10,134 nucleotides of DNA from an uncultured bacterium (GCA_903839905.1 CAIMDX010000015.1:1-10134), one strand, 5' to 3'. Counted from the stretch's first letter, positions 1 to 6,445 are shown. The notes: a model not told the origin generated them from the sequence alone. Numbers and translations: made by a program.

Positions 1-8
1 CCATTTAT

Positions 9-45
9 AATTCTGTAAGGGTTAGACCCTTGCAGAATTTTTGTT
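9..45 (+). terminator. AGGGT-TAG-ACCCT palindrome acting as a likely terminator
   Basis: AATTCTG-T-AAGGGT (9-22) pairs with ACCCTT-G-CAGAATT (26-39) around a TAG loop, giving a stem of about 14 bp with one T-G wobble. A T-rich tract (TTTTTGTTTT, 38-47) follows, so the hairpin can end transcription from a gene left of the window. It is also the first member of the short palindrome family scattered through this window. Confidence 0.6.
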
Positions 46-74
46 TTGAATGCCGGGGTATATTTTGATAGAAT
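46..74 (+). promoter_or_regulatory. Sigma70-type promoter of the P-type ATPase
   Basis: TTGAAT (46-51), a 17-nt spacer and TAGAAT (69-74) match the -35/-10 consensus at 4/6 and 5/6. Transcription would start near 81, two bases before the ATG at 83, so the mRNA would be nearly leaderless. This argues against the in-frame ATG at 50, which lies inside the -35 box. Confidence 0.5.
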
Positions 75-82
75 ATAAGAAT

Positions 83-2659
83 ATGAAATTCTCAGAATAC
101 ACAGGTAGAGATGTATCAACAGTCTTGAACGATTTTCAAACATCCGAAAACGGGGTATCGGATATTGAAGCTAAAAAGCGTTTCAAGTTATATGGCCCGA
201 ATGAAACAAAAGCGAAAGAGACAGGGCTGGTTGATATTTTTTTCAGACAATTCAAATCTCCATTTTTTTATTTGCTTCTTGCCGCGGCCGTTTTATCTTT
301 TTTAATAAGAGGAAGCGCTGAAAAAACCGACGGCTTGGTGATCTTGGCCTTTATTTTTATCAATGTTTCCTTGGGATTTTTGCAGGAAAGCCGCGCTCAT
401 CATGCTGTTTCTCTTTTAAAGAAATATTTTTCTTCCAAGGCCAGAGTCCTAAGAAAAGGAATTGAATTGAGCATAGATAAAAAACTCCTTGTCCCCGGAG
501 ATATTCTAATGTTGGAATCAGGAGACATTATTCCGGCTGATGCAAGGATCATCAAAGAAGAAAATTTTTTAATAGATGAATCTATTTTAAGCGGAGAATC
601 GGTTCCCGTCCAAAAAAACGGACAAGCTATCGCCAGCGGAGCAAAAGAAATATTTGAAGCGAAAAATATTGCGTTTGCCGGAACTTCGGCCATTTCCGGA
701 AAGGCTAAAGGGGTAGTGATAGCTACTGGAAAAGATACTGTTTTCGGAGAGATTACCAAATTGGTTTCCGGGTCTTCCAGGGAAAGCGCTTACGAAAAAA
801 ATCTATTCCATTTTTCCAATATTATTTTAAAAATAGTTGTTTCAACTATTTTTTTGGTTTTCTTGGCCGACCTTGCCATCAATTCCGGCCGGACTAATTT
901 TTCGGAATTCTTGGTTTTTTCCATTGCCTTAATCGTAAGCATTCTTCCCGAGGCCTTGCCCTTGGTCGTCACTTTTGCCCTTTCCAGAGGGGCGGTAAAG
1001 ATGGCCAAAGAAAAAATAGTGGTTAAAAGGCTGTCGGCCATTGAAGATTTGGGCGACATTGAGATACTTTGCACTGATAAAACAGGTACTCTGACCGAGA
1101 ACAAGCTTCGCCTTGATAGGATTTTTTCCGCTGATAAAGACAAATGCCTGTTATTCTCTCTTTTAGCCTCATCGTCAATGAAAGAAGATATAGAATCGCT
1201 GGCCAATCCTTTTGACAAAGCCCAATTAAAAGAAGCTTCTTATTCGTTGAAGCATCAAATGGAAACATTTAAAGAAGTTTTTGATATCCAATTTGACAGC
1301 GTCCGCATGCGCGCCAGCTCGTTGATAGAAGACGAAAAAGGGGACAAATTTTTAATAGTTAAAGGAGCGCCGGAGATTATCTTGGATCTATGTTCTAAAT
1401 TTGAAGAAGGATTAACTAGAAAAGAGGCAGAAGAAGAATTATTAAAGGATGGAAAGCAAGGAAAACGCAGCTTGGCTGTTGCTTTTAAGAAAATAAGCAA
1501 GAATAAGAATAAATATTTGGAAAGCGACGAAAAAGGCTTAACCTTTTTGGGATTTTTTTCGTTTATTGATCCTTTGAAAGATACTGCCAAAGAGGCGGTC
1601 AGCTTGGCCCGAAAAATGGGAGTAAAGATAAAAATTTTAACTGGCGACAGCAGGGAAGTGGCGGCTACGGTGGCCCAGCAGGTCAGCCTTATTAAAAATT
1701 CAAGTGAAGTTATTTTAGGAAAAGAATTGGAGGCGATGTCCGAAAACGATTTTGCCGAAGCCTGCGAAAGTTTTTCCGTTTTTGCCAGGGTTTCTCCGCA
1801 GACAAAATTAAATATAATCAAAAGTTTGCAAAAAAAGTTTGAGGTGGGATTTTTGGGAGAAGGAATCAACGACACTCCCGCCCTTAAAATAGCTAATGTC
1901 GGAATCGTAGTAAAAGAGGCGGCCGATGTTCCTCGCGGGGCGGCCGATGTCGTTTTGCTGGAAAAAGATTTGCGGGCCATTATCAATGGCATCAAAACCG
2001 GGCGCACTATTTTTTCCAATATAAACAAATATATAAAATGCGCTTTGGCCAGCAATTTCGGCAATTTTTATTCAATCGCCGTTATCTCTCTTTTGATACC
2101 GGTCTTGCTTAAGCAGTATTTTTTACCGATGCTGCCCATCCAAATTTTGCTGGGCAATCTTTTATCCGATTTTCCGCTAATTTCTATAGCTAGCGACAAT
2201 GTTGACCCGGAAGAGCTTAAAAAACCGAAATATTACCAGCTAAGCCAATCTGTCCCTTATATTGTGGTCTTGGCCTTGATCAGCACGATCTTTGATTTTA
2301 TTTTCTTCGCCATTTTTTACAAAGCCGCGCCCAGCACCATCCAAACCCTTTGGTTCATTGAAAGCATTCTTACCGAAATTGTTTTAATATTCATAATCCG
2401 TACGCGCCATTTTTTCCTAAAAGCAAAAAGACCCGGATTGCCCCTTATCCTATTCACTATTTTAGACGCTTTGATAATTTTTTCTCTGCCCTTTACTTTC
2501 CTTGGCCAAGGATTTTTCCATTTCGCAGCGCCAGCCGCCGGCCAGCTGCTAACCGTCGCGCTTTTAGTTTCCTGCTATTTCGTAACCAGTGAAATAGTAA
2601 AGCTGTCATATTTCCGCTATTTCTGGAAAAGCCCAGCAATCGGCTCAAGCCATAGATAG
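83..2659 (+). CDS. P-type cation-transporting ATPase, P3-like (Mg2+ or H+ type)
   Basis: Membrane pump that moves a cation by forming an aspartyl-phosphate. An 858-residue protein is predicted from the ATG at 83. Visible parts are an N-terminal cation-ATPase domain (about 5-45), two TM helices (about 50-95), the actuator motif LSGES (Glu172), a TM pair, an intramembrane LPEALP motif, the phosphorylation motif CTDKTGTLT (Asp332), the nucleotide-binding KGAPE (Lys427), LTGDS, the hinge GEGIND (593-597 region) and a C-terminal bundle of about six TM helices. The stretch running into VVKRLSAIEDLG, the segment LPMLPIQILLGNLL and the later DNVD recall MgtA-type Mg2+ importers (P3B), while parts also recall P3A proton pumps, so the substrate is inferred. 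Oddities are Glu in place of the first Asp of the family's GDGxND hinge, and Ser for Thr in TGES. There is no metal-binding N-terminal domain and no Shine-Dalgarno site. The gene appears monocistronic. Confidence 0.93.
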   Translation: MKFSEYTGRDVSTVLNDFQTSENGVSDIEAKKRFKLYGPNETKAKETGLVDIFFRQFKSPFFYLLLAAAVLSFLIRGSAEKTDGLVILAFIFINVSLGFLQESRAHHAVSLLKKYFSSKARVLRKGIELSIDKKLLVPGDILMLESGDIIPADARIIKEENFLIDESILSGESVPVQKNGQAIASGAKEIFEAKNIAFAGTSAISGKAKGVVIATGKDTVFGEITKLVSGSSRESAYEKNLFHFSNIILKIVVSTIFLVFLADLAINSGRTNFSEFLVFSIALIVSILPEALPLVVTFALSRGAVKMAKEKIVVKRLSAIEDLGDIEILCTDKTGTLTENKLRLDRIFSADKDKCLLFSLLASSSMKEDIESLANPFDKAQLKEASYSLKHQMETFKEVFDIQFDSVRMRASSLIEDEKGDKFLIVKGAPEIILDLCSKFEEGLTRKEAEEELLKDGKQGKRSLAVAFKKISKNKNKYLESDEKGLTFLGFFSFIDPLKDTAKEAVSLARKMGVKIKILTGDSREVAATVAQQVSLIKNSSEVILGKELEAMSENDFAEACESFSVFARVSPQTKLNIIKSLQKKFEVGFLGEGINDTPALKIANVGIVVKEAADVPRGAADVVLLEKDLRAIINGIKTGRTIFSNINKYIKCALASNFGNFYSIAVISLLIPVLLKQYFLPMLPIQILLGNLLSDFPLISIASDNVDPEELKKPKYYQLSQSVPYIVVLALISTIFDFIFFAIFYKAAPSTIQTLWFIESILTEIVLIFIIRTRHFFLKAKRPGLPLILFTILDALIIFSLPFTFLGQGFFHFAAPAAGQLLTVALLVSCYFVTSEIVKLSYFRYFWKSPAIGSSHR

Positions 2660-2677
2660 AAAGTTTAAAAAAAGACC

Positions 2678-2820
2678 AGAAAGGGTCTAACCCTTTCTAA
2701 AAAATGCGGGGGTCGGACCCCCGCAGGATAATATGGAAATGATTTTGTATGGAATACCAAAAGGGACGCCGAGGGGTTAGACCCCTAGAATTGGAAATCC
2801 GAGGGATTAAATCCTTGCAG
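2678..2820. repeat. Cluster of four short palindromes (AGGGT-type)
   Basis: The gap between the ATPase and the pyrophosphatase holds four palindromes. The first is AGAAAGGGT-CTA-ACCCTTTCT (2678-2698). The second is TGCGGGGGT-CGG-ACCCCCGCA (2705-2725). The third is AGGGGT-TAG-ACCCCT (2772-2786). The fourth is a degenerate AGGGAT-TAA-ATCCTT (2802-2816). The last two are each followed by a G/AAATTGGA-like tail, so they look like tandem copies of one unit. Stem bases differ between copies while pairing is kept. No gene is seen here. Confidence 0.75.
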
Positions 2821-2837
2821 GAATTGGACTGGATTTC

Positions 2838-2867
2838 TTGGCAATAACGGCTGATTTTTGATAGGAT
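2838..2867 (+). promoter_or_regulatory. Weak candidate promoter of the pyrophosphatase
   Basis: TTGGCA (2838-2843), an 18-nt spacer and TAGGAT (2862-2867) match the sigma70 boxes at 5/6 and 4/6. This would give a 5' UTR of about 40 nt. It is the best candidate seen between the palindromes and the gene, but not strong. Confidence 0.3.
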
Positions 2868-2913
2868 AGAAATCAATAAGAGATTTACCCTGTTAAATAA
2901 TTTTAAAAAACCC

Positions 2914-3843
2914 ATGGAAAAAGAAATAGTTTATGTTATTGGTCATAAGTCGCCTGACACTGATACGGTTTGTTCGGCGATTGCTTATGCGGCTTATTTA
3001 AAAAAAATGGGCAAGCTTAATGCCGTCCCTGCTGTTTTTGGGGATATCAATCCGGAAACCCAATTCGTGTTGGATTATTTTAAGGCGAAAGCTCCGGTCA
3101 AGCTGGAATCAATGGCTGGCCAAAAACTGGTTTTAGTTGACCATAATGAAAAAAGCCAAAGTCCTGACGGGATTGAAGAAGCCAAGGTCATTGAAATTTT
3201 AGATCACCACAAAATAAACTTTATCTGTTCCGAACCTATTATTGTTTGTGCCGAGCCGGTCGGTTCAACCGCGACTTTGGTTGCCAAAAAAATGATGGCT
3301 GATAAAAAATTCAAGATTACTCCGCAATTGGCCGGGCTTTTAGTTTCAGCTATTTTGTCGGACACGGTGGTTTTTAAATCGGCTACTACTACCAAGACAG
3401 ACATAGAAATTGCCAAAAAGCTGGGAGTAAAAGCCAAAATAAAGAATTTGAAAAAATTCGGCATAGAAATAAAAAAACAAAAAGCGAGCCTGAAAGGATT
3501 GGATGCCAAAAAAATAATTTATTCCGATTTCAAAGCTTTTGAGGCTGGCGGAAAAAAATTCGGCATTGGACAAATAGAAGTGGTGGAACTAAAAGAAGCC
3601 AAGGAAAGGAAAATAGAGCTTTTGGAAAAAATGGCCGAAATCGTGCAAAAAGAAAGTTTTTCTTTCGCAGCTTTAATGATCACCGATATTATGAACGAGG
3701 GTTCGGAAATTTTGATTGCCGGAGACATTGAACCAATGGAAAAAGCTTTCAATAAAAAAGTTGTGAACGGTTCCGTTTACCTTGAAAAAGCGATGTCCCG
3801 CAAAAAAGATATTTTACCTCCATTAATGAAGGCGATAGAGTAA
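2914..3843 (+). CDS. ppaC: Manganese-dependent inorganic pyrophosphatase (family II, DHH/DHHA2)
   Basis: Cytosolic enzyme that hydrolyses pyrophosphate to two phosphates, pulling biosynthetic reactions forward. The 309 residues match the usual family II length. The N-terminal DHH domain shows the metal ligands expected for the family: GHKSPDTD (His11, Asp15, Asp17), LVDHNE (Asp76), LDHHK (Asp97, His98, His99) and SAILSDTV (Asp150), plus EPVGSTAT. The DHHA2 domain (about 195-309) ends with the substrate-binding SRKKDILPPL (295-304). No key residue is missing. The ATG at 2914 is preceded by an A/T-rich stretch with no Shine-Dalgarno site. It stands alone, with palindromes on the left and hairpin repeat R1 on the right. 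R1 is the first strong stem-loop after the stop and may serve as its transcript end. This is a housekeeping gene and shows no sign of decay. Confidence 0.96.
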   Translation: MEKEIVYVIGHKSPDTDTVCSAIAYAAYLKKMGKLNAVPAVFGDINPETQFVLDYFKAKAPVKLESMAGQKLVLVDHNEKSQSPDGIEEAKVIEILDHHKINFICSEPIIVCAEPVGSTATLVAKKMMADKKFKITPQLAGLLVSAILSDTVVFKSATTTKTDIEIAKKLGVKAKIKNLKKFGIEIKKQKASLKGLDAKKIIYSDFKAFEAGGKKFGIGQIEVVELKEAKERKIELLEKMAEIVQKESFSFAALMITDIMNEGSEILIAGDIEPMEKAFNKKVVNGSVYLEKAMSRKKDILPPLMKAIE

Positions 3844-3898
3844 ATCTAGCGCCCATAAACTCTCAATACCGGCATTCTGCAAGCTTTCTTAAATCGGT

Positions 3899-3988
3899 TG
3901 TGGATAACTAGCAAAAAACTGGCCAAGGCCCGCTTTGCCCGCCGTAGCTATCGCAAGAGCGGAGGCGGGGCTTCTGCCAGTTTTTAGT
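3899..3988 (+). repeat. Hairpin repeat R1 with DnaA-box-like TGTGGATAA
   Basis: First of four copies. It opens with TGTGGATAA (3899-3907). AAAAACTGGCC then pairs imperfectly with the right arm at about 3970-3987 (TGCCAGTTTTT), around a GC-rich inner stem (CCGCC...GGCGG) with the core GCCGTAGCT. It follows the pyrophosphatase by 55 bp. Unlike the other three copies it has no separate terminator just upstream. Confidence 0.75.
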
Positions 3989-4004
3989 AACGGCGTAGCT
4001 TGCG

Positions 4005-4017
4005 AGGGTTAGACCCT
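4005..4017. repeat. AGGGT-TAG-ACCCT palindrome
   Basis: Short member of the palindrome family, stem AGGGT/ACCCT around TAG, flanked by GCG and TGT. It lies between R1 and the toxin-antitoxin operator. Confidence 0.6.
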
Positions 4018-4025
4018 TGTTAGAT

Positions 4026-4079
4026 TTTGTAAATAATCTTTACAAAGGCATTGACAAATATCTTTACAAAAGCTAAAAT
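4026..4079 (+). promoter_or_regulatory. Toxin-antitoxin promoter with operator repeats
   Basis: TTGACA (4051-4056), a 17-nt spacer and TAAAAT (4074-4079) form a near-consensus promoter. Just upstream is a perfect inverted repeat TTTGTAAA (4026-4033)-N5-TTTACAAA (4039-4046). The half-site TTTACAAA recurs between the -35 and -10 boxes (4063-4070), each time preceded by ATC. A site overlapping the promoter suits autorepression by the XRE-type protein encoded next. The 5' UTR would be about 18-20 nt with no Shine-Dalgarno site. Confidence 0.72.
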
Positions 4080-4103
4080 CAAGGCATAAAATATTTTTAA
4101 ATT

Positions 4104-4880
4104 ATGCTTTCAGATTTTATCAAACAATTGCGGAAAAAAGACAACCTGACCCAGGAATTTTTGGCGTCTAGTTTAGGAATTTCCCGTCCTACTTATGTCC
4201 AGATAGAGCAAGGAGCTAAAGATATTACTATTTCCGAAGCGAAAAAGCTTGCCGGAATTTTTGGCATTTCGTTTGAAGATTTTTTACAGGAAAAAAATAC
4301 CGTTCCTGTGGTAAAAATTGAAAAGGCGGGAATAGAGCCTAAAGAAAAAGATAGAGTGATTAGGATTAGCGTCCCCCAAAAAAATCTTAAAAAATTTAAA
4401 GAGGTTTTACTTTACATCTTAACAAAAGTCGGGAGCAAGCCTAATGTCGGAGAAAGCGTTTTAAATAAACTCTTATACTTCATTGACTTTGACTATTACG
4501 AAAAATATGAAGAGCAATTGATCGGAGCGACCTATATCAGAAACCATTTCGGCCCGACTCCTTGCGAGTTGGTAAAGATAACCGATGAAATGAAGAAGAA
4601 AGGGGAAATAGAAGAGGTAAAAAGTAAATTTTTTAAATTTGATCAAAAAAAATATTTGCCGTTGCGCAAGCCTGATTTAAGTTTGCTGACCGCGCAAGAG
4701 ATTGAACATATTGACGATGTTTTATGCCGTCTTTCGGATAAAACCGCGGCCGAGATAAGAAATTATTCCCACGGCGATGTGCCTTGGAAAGTTCACAAAG
4801 ACGGAGAAAAAATAAGCTATGAAAGCGTTTTTTACCGCGATGAAAAATATTCAGTAAGAAGCTACGAAGATGAATTATAG
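4104..4880 (+). CDS. Antitoxin: XRE helix-turn-helix fused to Panacea (DUF4065) domain
   Basis: A 258-residue cytosolic DNA-binding antitoxin. Residues 4-60 form an XRE/Cro-type HTH (LTQEFLASSLGISRPTYVQI region), expected to bind the operator repeats just upstream. Residues 61-98 are a linker. Residues about 100-235 match the Panacea/DUF4065 (SocA/GepA-like) domain, with KLLYFIDFDYYEKY, the GPTP motif (150-153) and SHGDVPWK (222-229). Panacea domains are known as promiscuous antitoxin modules that neutralise unrelated toxins, and HTH fusions are a known architecture. Its stop overlaps the start of the downstream gene by 11 bp, the usual antitoxin-first, translationally coupled order. The start ATG at 4104 fits the promoter and the HTH, which begins at once. 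Domain calls are firm; the antitoxin role is inferred from domain and context. Confidence 0.88.
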   Translation: MLSDFIKQLRKKDNLTQEFLASSLGISRPTYVQIEQGAKDITISEAKKLAGIFGISFEDFLQEKNTVPVVKIEKAGIEPKEKDRVIRISVPQKNLKKFKEVLLYILTKVGSKPNVGESVLNKLLYFIDFDYYEKYEEQLIGATYIRNHFGPTPCELVKITDEMKKKGEIEEVKSKFFKFDQKKYLPLRKPDLSLLTAQEIEHIDDVLCRLSDKTAAEIRNYSHGDVPWKVHKDGEKISYESVFYRDEKYSVRSYEDEL

Positions 4881-5205
4881 AGAATTGCCTGAATTTTTAA
4901 AAGAACTAAAGAAATTATCTAAAAAATATCTTTCGCTTATTGAAGATTTGGACGAGCTTAAAAAAGTCATTAACGAAATGCCTCTAGGAACCGGCAGGCA
5001 TTTCAATGTTCTGATATCAACCGAAAAAGTAAAAATAGTGAAAGGAAGGCTGTTTTGCCGCTATTTAAAAGGTTCTTCCTTGAGGATTATTTATTCCTAT
5101 TATGAAGAGCTGAAAACGATTGAATTTCTGGAAATATATTTCAAAGGAGACAAGCCGAACGAAGACAAGGAAAGAATAAAAGATTATTTGAAAAGTAGTT
5201 CTTGA
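4870..5205 (+). CDS. RelE/ParE-superfamily-like toxin
   Basis: A 111-residue basic protein whose ATG lies inside the last codons of the antitoxin. The pattern is EFLKELKKLSKKY in helix 1, a DLDELKKVI helix 2, then beta strands with VKIVKGR, LRIIYSYYEE and IEFLEIYFKGDK, and a C-terminal helix ERIKDYLKS. This order is typical of RelE/ParE/HigB-type folds, where toxins either cleave mRNA at the ribosome or inhibit gyrase. The sequence does not say which. Candidate functional basic residues (Lys54, Lys56, Arg60, Arg72) are typical in place, but I cannot assign catalytic ones with confidence. Length is normal and the frame intact. The terminator at 5228 closes the two-gene operon. It could also be a partner of unknown biochemistry. 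Confidence 0.8.
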   Translation: MNYRELPEFLKELKKLSKKYLSLIEDLDELKKVINEMPLGTGRHFNVLISTEKVKIVKGRLFCRYLKGSSLRIIYSYYEELKTIEFLEIYFKGDKPNEDKERIKDYLKSSS

Positions 5206-5227
5206 CCAATCCTTAGCCCTCATTTTG

Positions 5228-5257
5228 AACCCCACCTTTCCGAAAGGTGGGGTTTTT
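5228..5257 (+). terminator. Rho-independent terminator of the toxin-antitoxin operon
   Basis: AACCCCACCTTT (5228-5239) pairs perfectly with AAAGGTGGGGTT (5243-5254) around CCG, and a T5 run follows. It begins 22 bp after the toxin stop. Confidence 0.93.
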
Positions 5258-5268
5258 GGTTATTGCCG

Positions 5269-5281
5269 AGGGTCTAACCCT
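5269..5281. repeat. AGGGT-CTA-ACCCT palindrome
   Basis: Palindrome family member in the reverse loop orientation (CTA), between the toxin-antitoxin terminator and the A1 promoter, followed by TGTCACGCTTG. Confidence 0.6.
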
Positions 5282-5301
5282 TGTCACGCTTGCTAAAATA
5301 T

Positions 5302-5330
5302 TTGACGAAAGACTGAAATCATTGTATAAA
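5302..5330 (+). promoter_or_regulatory. Promoter of gene A1
   Basis: TTGACG (5302-5307), a 17-nt spacer and TATAAA (5325-5330). The boxes and spacing are the same as in the A2 promoter, although the spacer sequences differ between the copies. Confidence 0.85.
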
Positions 5331-5464
5331 TTAGCCAGTTTTAAAAAGGTTGACAGCTGTAAAGCTGGAAACAATTTCGCCAGCCTCGTTGGAGGATAAC
5401 CAAAATCTTAAAGATGTTATCCAGCCAATTAGGGAGATTGGCGGAGGCACCTTTAAAAAATAAA
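5331..5464 (+). promoter_or_regulatory. Structured 5' leader A, copy 1
   Basis: About 130 nt between promoter and ATG, roughly 85-90 % identical by manual alignment to the leader at 7149-7280. Stems seen: CAGCT/AGCTG (5354-5358/5363-5367), CCTC/GAGG (5384-5387/5392-5395), GGATAAC/GTTATCC (5394-5400/5416-5422) and GCCAAT/ATTGGC (5424-5429/5437-5442). GCCTC (5383-5387) could instead pair with GAGGC (5444-5448), which offers a switch between two folds. GGAGG at 5443-5447 is 17 nt from the ATG, too far for a normal Shine-Dalgarno site. The leader ends with CACCTTTAAAAA. Copy-to-copy indels break any reading frame, so it is judged non-coding. I do not recognise it as a known riboswitch. Confidence 0.72.
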
Positions 5465-6061
5465 ATGAATAAAGTATTGATTGCGTTATTGTTAGCCGTT
5501 TTTTTATTTCTTGGCGGAATGGCCGCGATAAAGATCACTCAAAAAGTTCAAGTAACCGGCCAAAGCCAAGCCGACATCAGCCGCGCAGTAGAAGTAGAAA
5601 AAGTTTCCGAGCCATCAGCAGAAAAAAATTCCGCTCCGGCTTCTACCTCCCCGACAATACAGCCCGCCGAGTCGGTCAACCCTGTCTCAACTCCCGTAAC
5701 TGTTAAAACTCCAAGCGAAGATGAAAAAATCGTTGAACCGGCAATCAGTCCCGAACAGGACAAAAAGTATTCTCCAGAAATGGTCGCTTTATGGGTTGGC
5801 GATTTTTATGACGCCCATCAAAGTTTAAAAATAAACTCTGACGGGACATACAGGCAGCTTTCTACCATTAATGACCAGCTTATTGATTTTAACGCGTGGT
5901 ACGCTGTCCGCGGTAGCTGGCGAGTGGCAGAAGACGAACTCCTTTTAAGCCCGACCGATGGAAATTGCGAATTTTGCCCAAAGACCTTGAAGATTATAGA
6001 AAACGGATCAGCCCTAGCCCTTCCCAATATGGGCCCCGAATTTGTCTTCAGAAAACAATAA
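5465..6061 (+). CDS. A1: membrane-anchored protein with Pro/Ser/Glu-rich linker and C-terminal beta domain
   Basis: A 198-residue protein of unknown function. Residues 3-24 form one TM helix or uncleaved signal anchor. Residues 25-105 are a low-complexity P/S/T/E/V linker, and 108-198 are a compact, probably all-beta domain. The domain pattern is WVGDFY, LKINSDGTY, a GSW turn, ELLLSPTDG and KTLKIIENG, reminiscent of small lipocalin-like barrels (NlpE/META style). That resemblance is by pattern only. A CxxC pair (Cys168, Cys171) is absent from its paralogues and could be a disulfide or metal site outside the membrane. There is no lipobox. The ATG at 5465 was chosen because the paralogue at 7281 starts at the same point of the shared leader. 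An in-frame ATG at 5414 lies inside a leader hairpin. The gene has its own promoter and terminator. Confidence 0.82.
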   Translation: MNKVLIALLLAVFLFLGGMAAIKITQKVQVTGQSQADISRAVEVEKVSEPSAEKNSAPASTSPTIQPAESVNPVSTPVTVKTPSEDEKIVEPAISPEQDKKYSPEMVALWVGDFYDAHQSLKINSDGTYRQLSTINDQLIDFNAWYAVRGSWRVAEDELLLSPTDGNCEFCPKTLKIIENGSALALPNMGPEFVFRKQ

Positions 6062-6074
6062 TGCCAAATAATTT

Positions 6075-6098
6075 AAAAACTCCTTTTTAGGAGTTTTT
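6075..6098 (+). terminator. Terminator of A1
   Basis: AAAAACTCCT (6075-6084) pairs with AGGAGTTTTT (6089-6098) around a T4 loop. It sits directly against the next promoter (TTGACA at 6101). The A2 terminator has the same sequence and spacing. Confidence 0.92.
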
Positions 6099-6100
6099 AA

Positions 6101-6129
6101 TTGACAATTTCGGCGAAAATCATTAGTAT
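6101..6129 (+). promoter_or_regulatory. Promoter of gene B1
   Basis: Perfect -35 TTGACA (6101-6106), a 17-nt spacer and TAGTAT (6124-6129, 4/6). The spacer differs at a single base from the B2 promoter. Confidence 0.8.
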
Positions 6130-6222
6130 CTTTACATATTGCCAGCGTCAACTGGCAGGAACTCTAACCTTAAGGACGGTTCTTGCCGAATGACAAATCG
6201 GCATCCGTACTTTAAAAATAAA
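6130..6222 (+). promoter_or_regulatory. Structured 5' leader B, copy 1
   Basis: About 90 nt, almost identical to the leader at 7862-7952 over its first 55 nt. Stems seen: TGCCAG/CTGGCA (6140-6145/6152-6157, loop CGTCAA), then a GAAC/GTTC or AACC/GGTT stem enclosing CCTTAAGG (6168-6175), then TGCCGA/TCGGCA (6184-6189/6198-6203). In copy 2 the third stem is replaced by the self-complementary TGCTAGCTAGCA, so the pairing stays while the sequence changes. The 3' end CGTACTTTAAAAA is a variant of the GCACCTTAAAAA found before the other ATGs. I do not recognise the class. Confidence 0.72.
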
Positions 6223-6399
6223 ATGGAAGAAAAATATATAATTGGATTTCTTTGCCTTCTTTGTTTGGCCATTATCCTTTTCTGGATCTTATATCTGTAT
6301 AGGCTCTATTCCTCGCCGATTTACGGCCAAATTGATACATCTATTCCGATTGCCGATATTTCCAGCGCAGGGTCAACTTTTGACGGCGCCAGCGAATAG
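6223..6399 (+). CDS. B1: 58-residue single-TM protein, C-terminal domain lost
   Basis: Short membrane protein of unknown function. Residues 5-28 form one hydrophobic helix with two Cys (11, 14), then a short polar tail (29-58) stops. The paralogue at 7953 has a TM helix of similar size and a linker, then about 90 residues of beta domain. Here a stop (TAG 6397-6399) is followed within about 16 bp by a terminator hairpin, so the domain is gone instead of frameshifted. Promoter and leader are nearly identical to those of B2, so expression is probably retained. The ATG at 6223 matches the leader end. A TTG at 6139 would put the N-terminus inside a conserved hairpin and is rejected. It could be a decaying remnant or a real minimal membrane peptide. 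Confidence 0.65.
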   Translation: MEEKYIIGFLCLLCLAIILFWILYLYRLYSSPIYGQIDTSIPIADISSAGSTFDGASE

Positions 6400-6414
6400 C
6401 CGTCGGCCCGAAAC

Positions 6415-6445
6415 AAAAACGCCTTTAATTCTTAAGGCGTTTTTT
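6415..6445 (+). terminator. Terminator of B1
   Basis: ACGCCTT (6419-6425) pairs with AAGGCGT (6434-6440), with an A tract before and a T6 run after. The stem is unlike the other module terminators. Confidence 0.88.

Noticed and set aside
50..82. Upstream in-frame ATG at 50 for the P-type ATPase
   Set aside because: It lies within the -35 box of the promoter that fits the ATG at 83, and the extra 11 residues do not look like the family's N-terminus.
1255..2064. Long antisense reading frame inside the ATPase gene, and other antisense frames at 400, 790, 3204, 3519 and 8969
   Set aside because: Translations are Ser/Ala/Ile/Phe-rich with no domain pattern and no promoter, as expected for shadows of real genes.
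2678..2820. CRISPR array in the palindrome cluster
   Set aside because: Repeats are short, variable and unevenly spaced, with no constant repeat-spacer pattern and no cas genes.
2697..2915. Antisense 72-codon frame between the ATPase and the pyrophosphatase
   Set aside because: It consists largely of the palindrome repeats and is not protein-like.
5443..5447. GGAGG as the Shine-Dalgarno site of A1 (and 7260-7264 for A2)
   Set aside because: It lies 16-17 nt from the start codon, outside the usual range; noted instead as a possible part of the leader fold.
5414..5464. Upstream ATG at 5414 for A1
   Set aside because: It sits in a conserved leader hairpin; the equivalent ATG at 7229 in the second copy is out of frame with A2.
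6139..6222. TTG start at 6139 for B1
   Set aside because: It would translate the conserved hairpins of leader B; the B2 copy starts after the leader.
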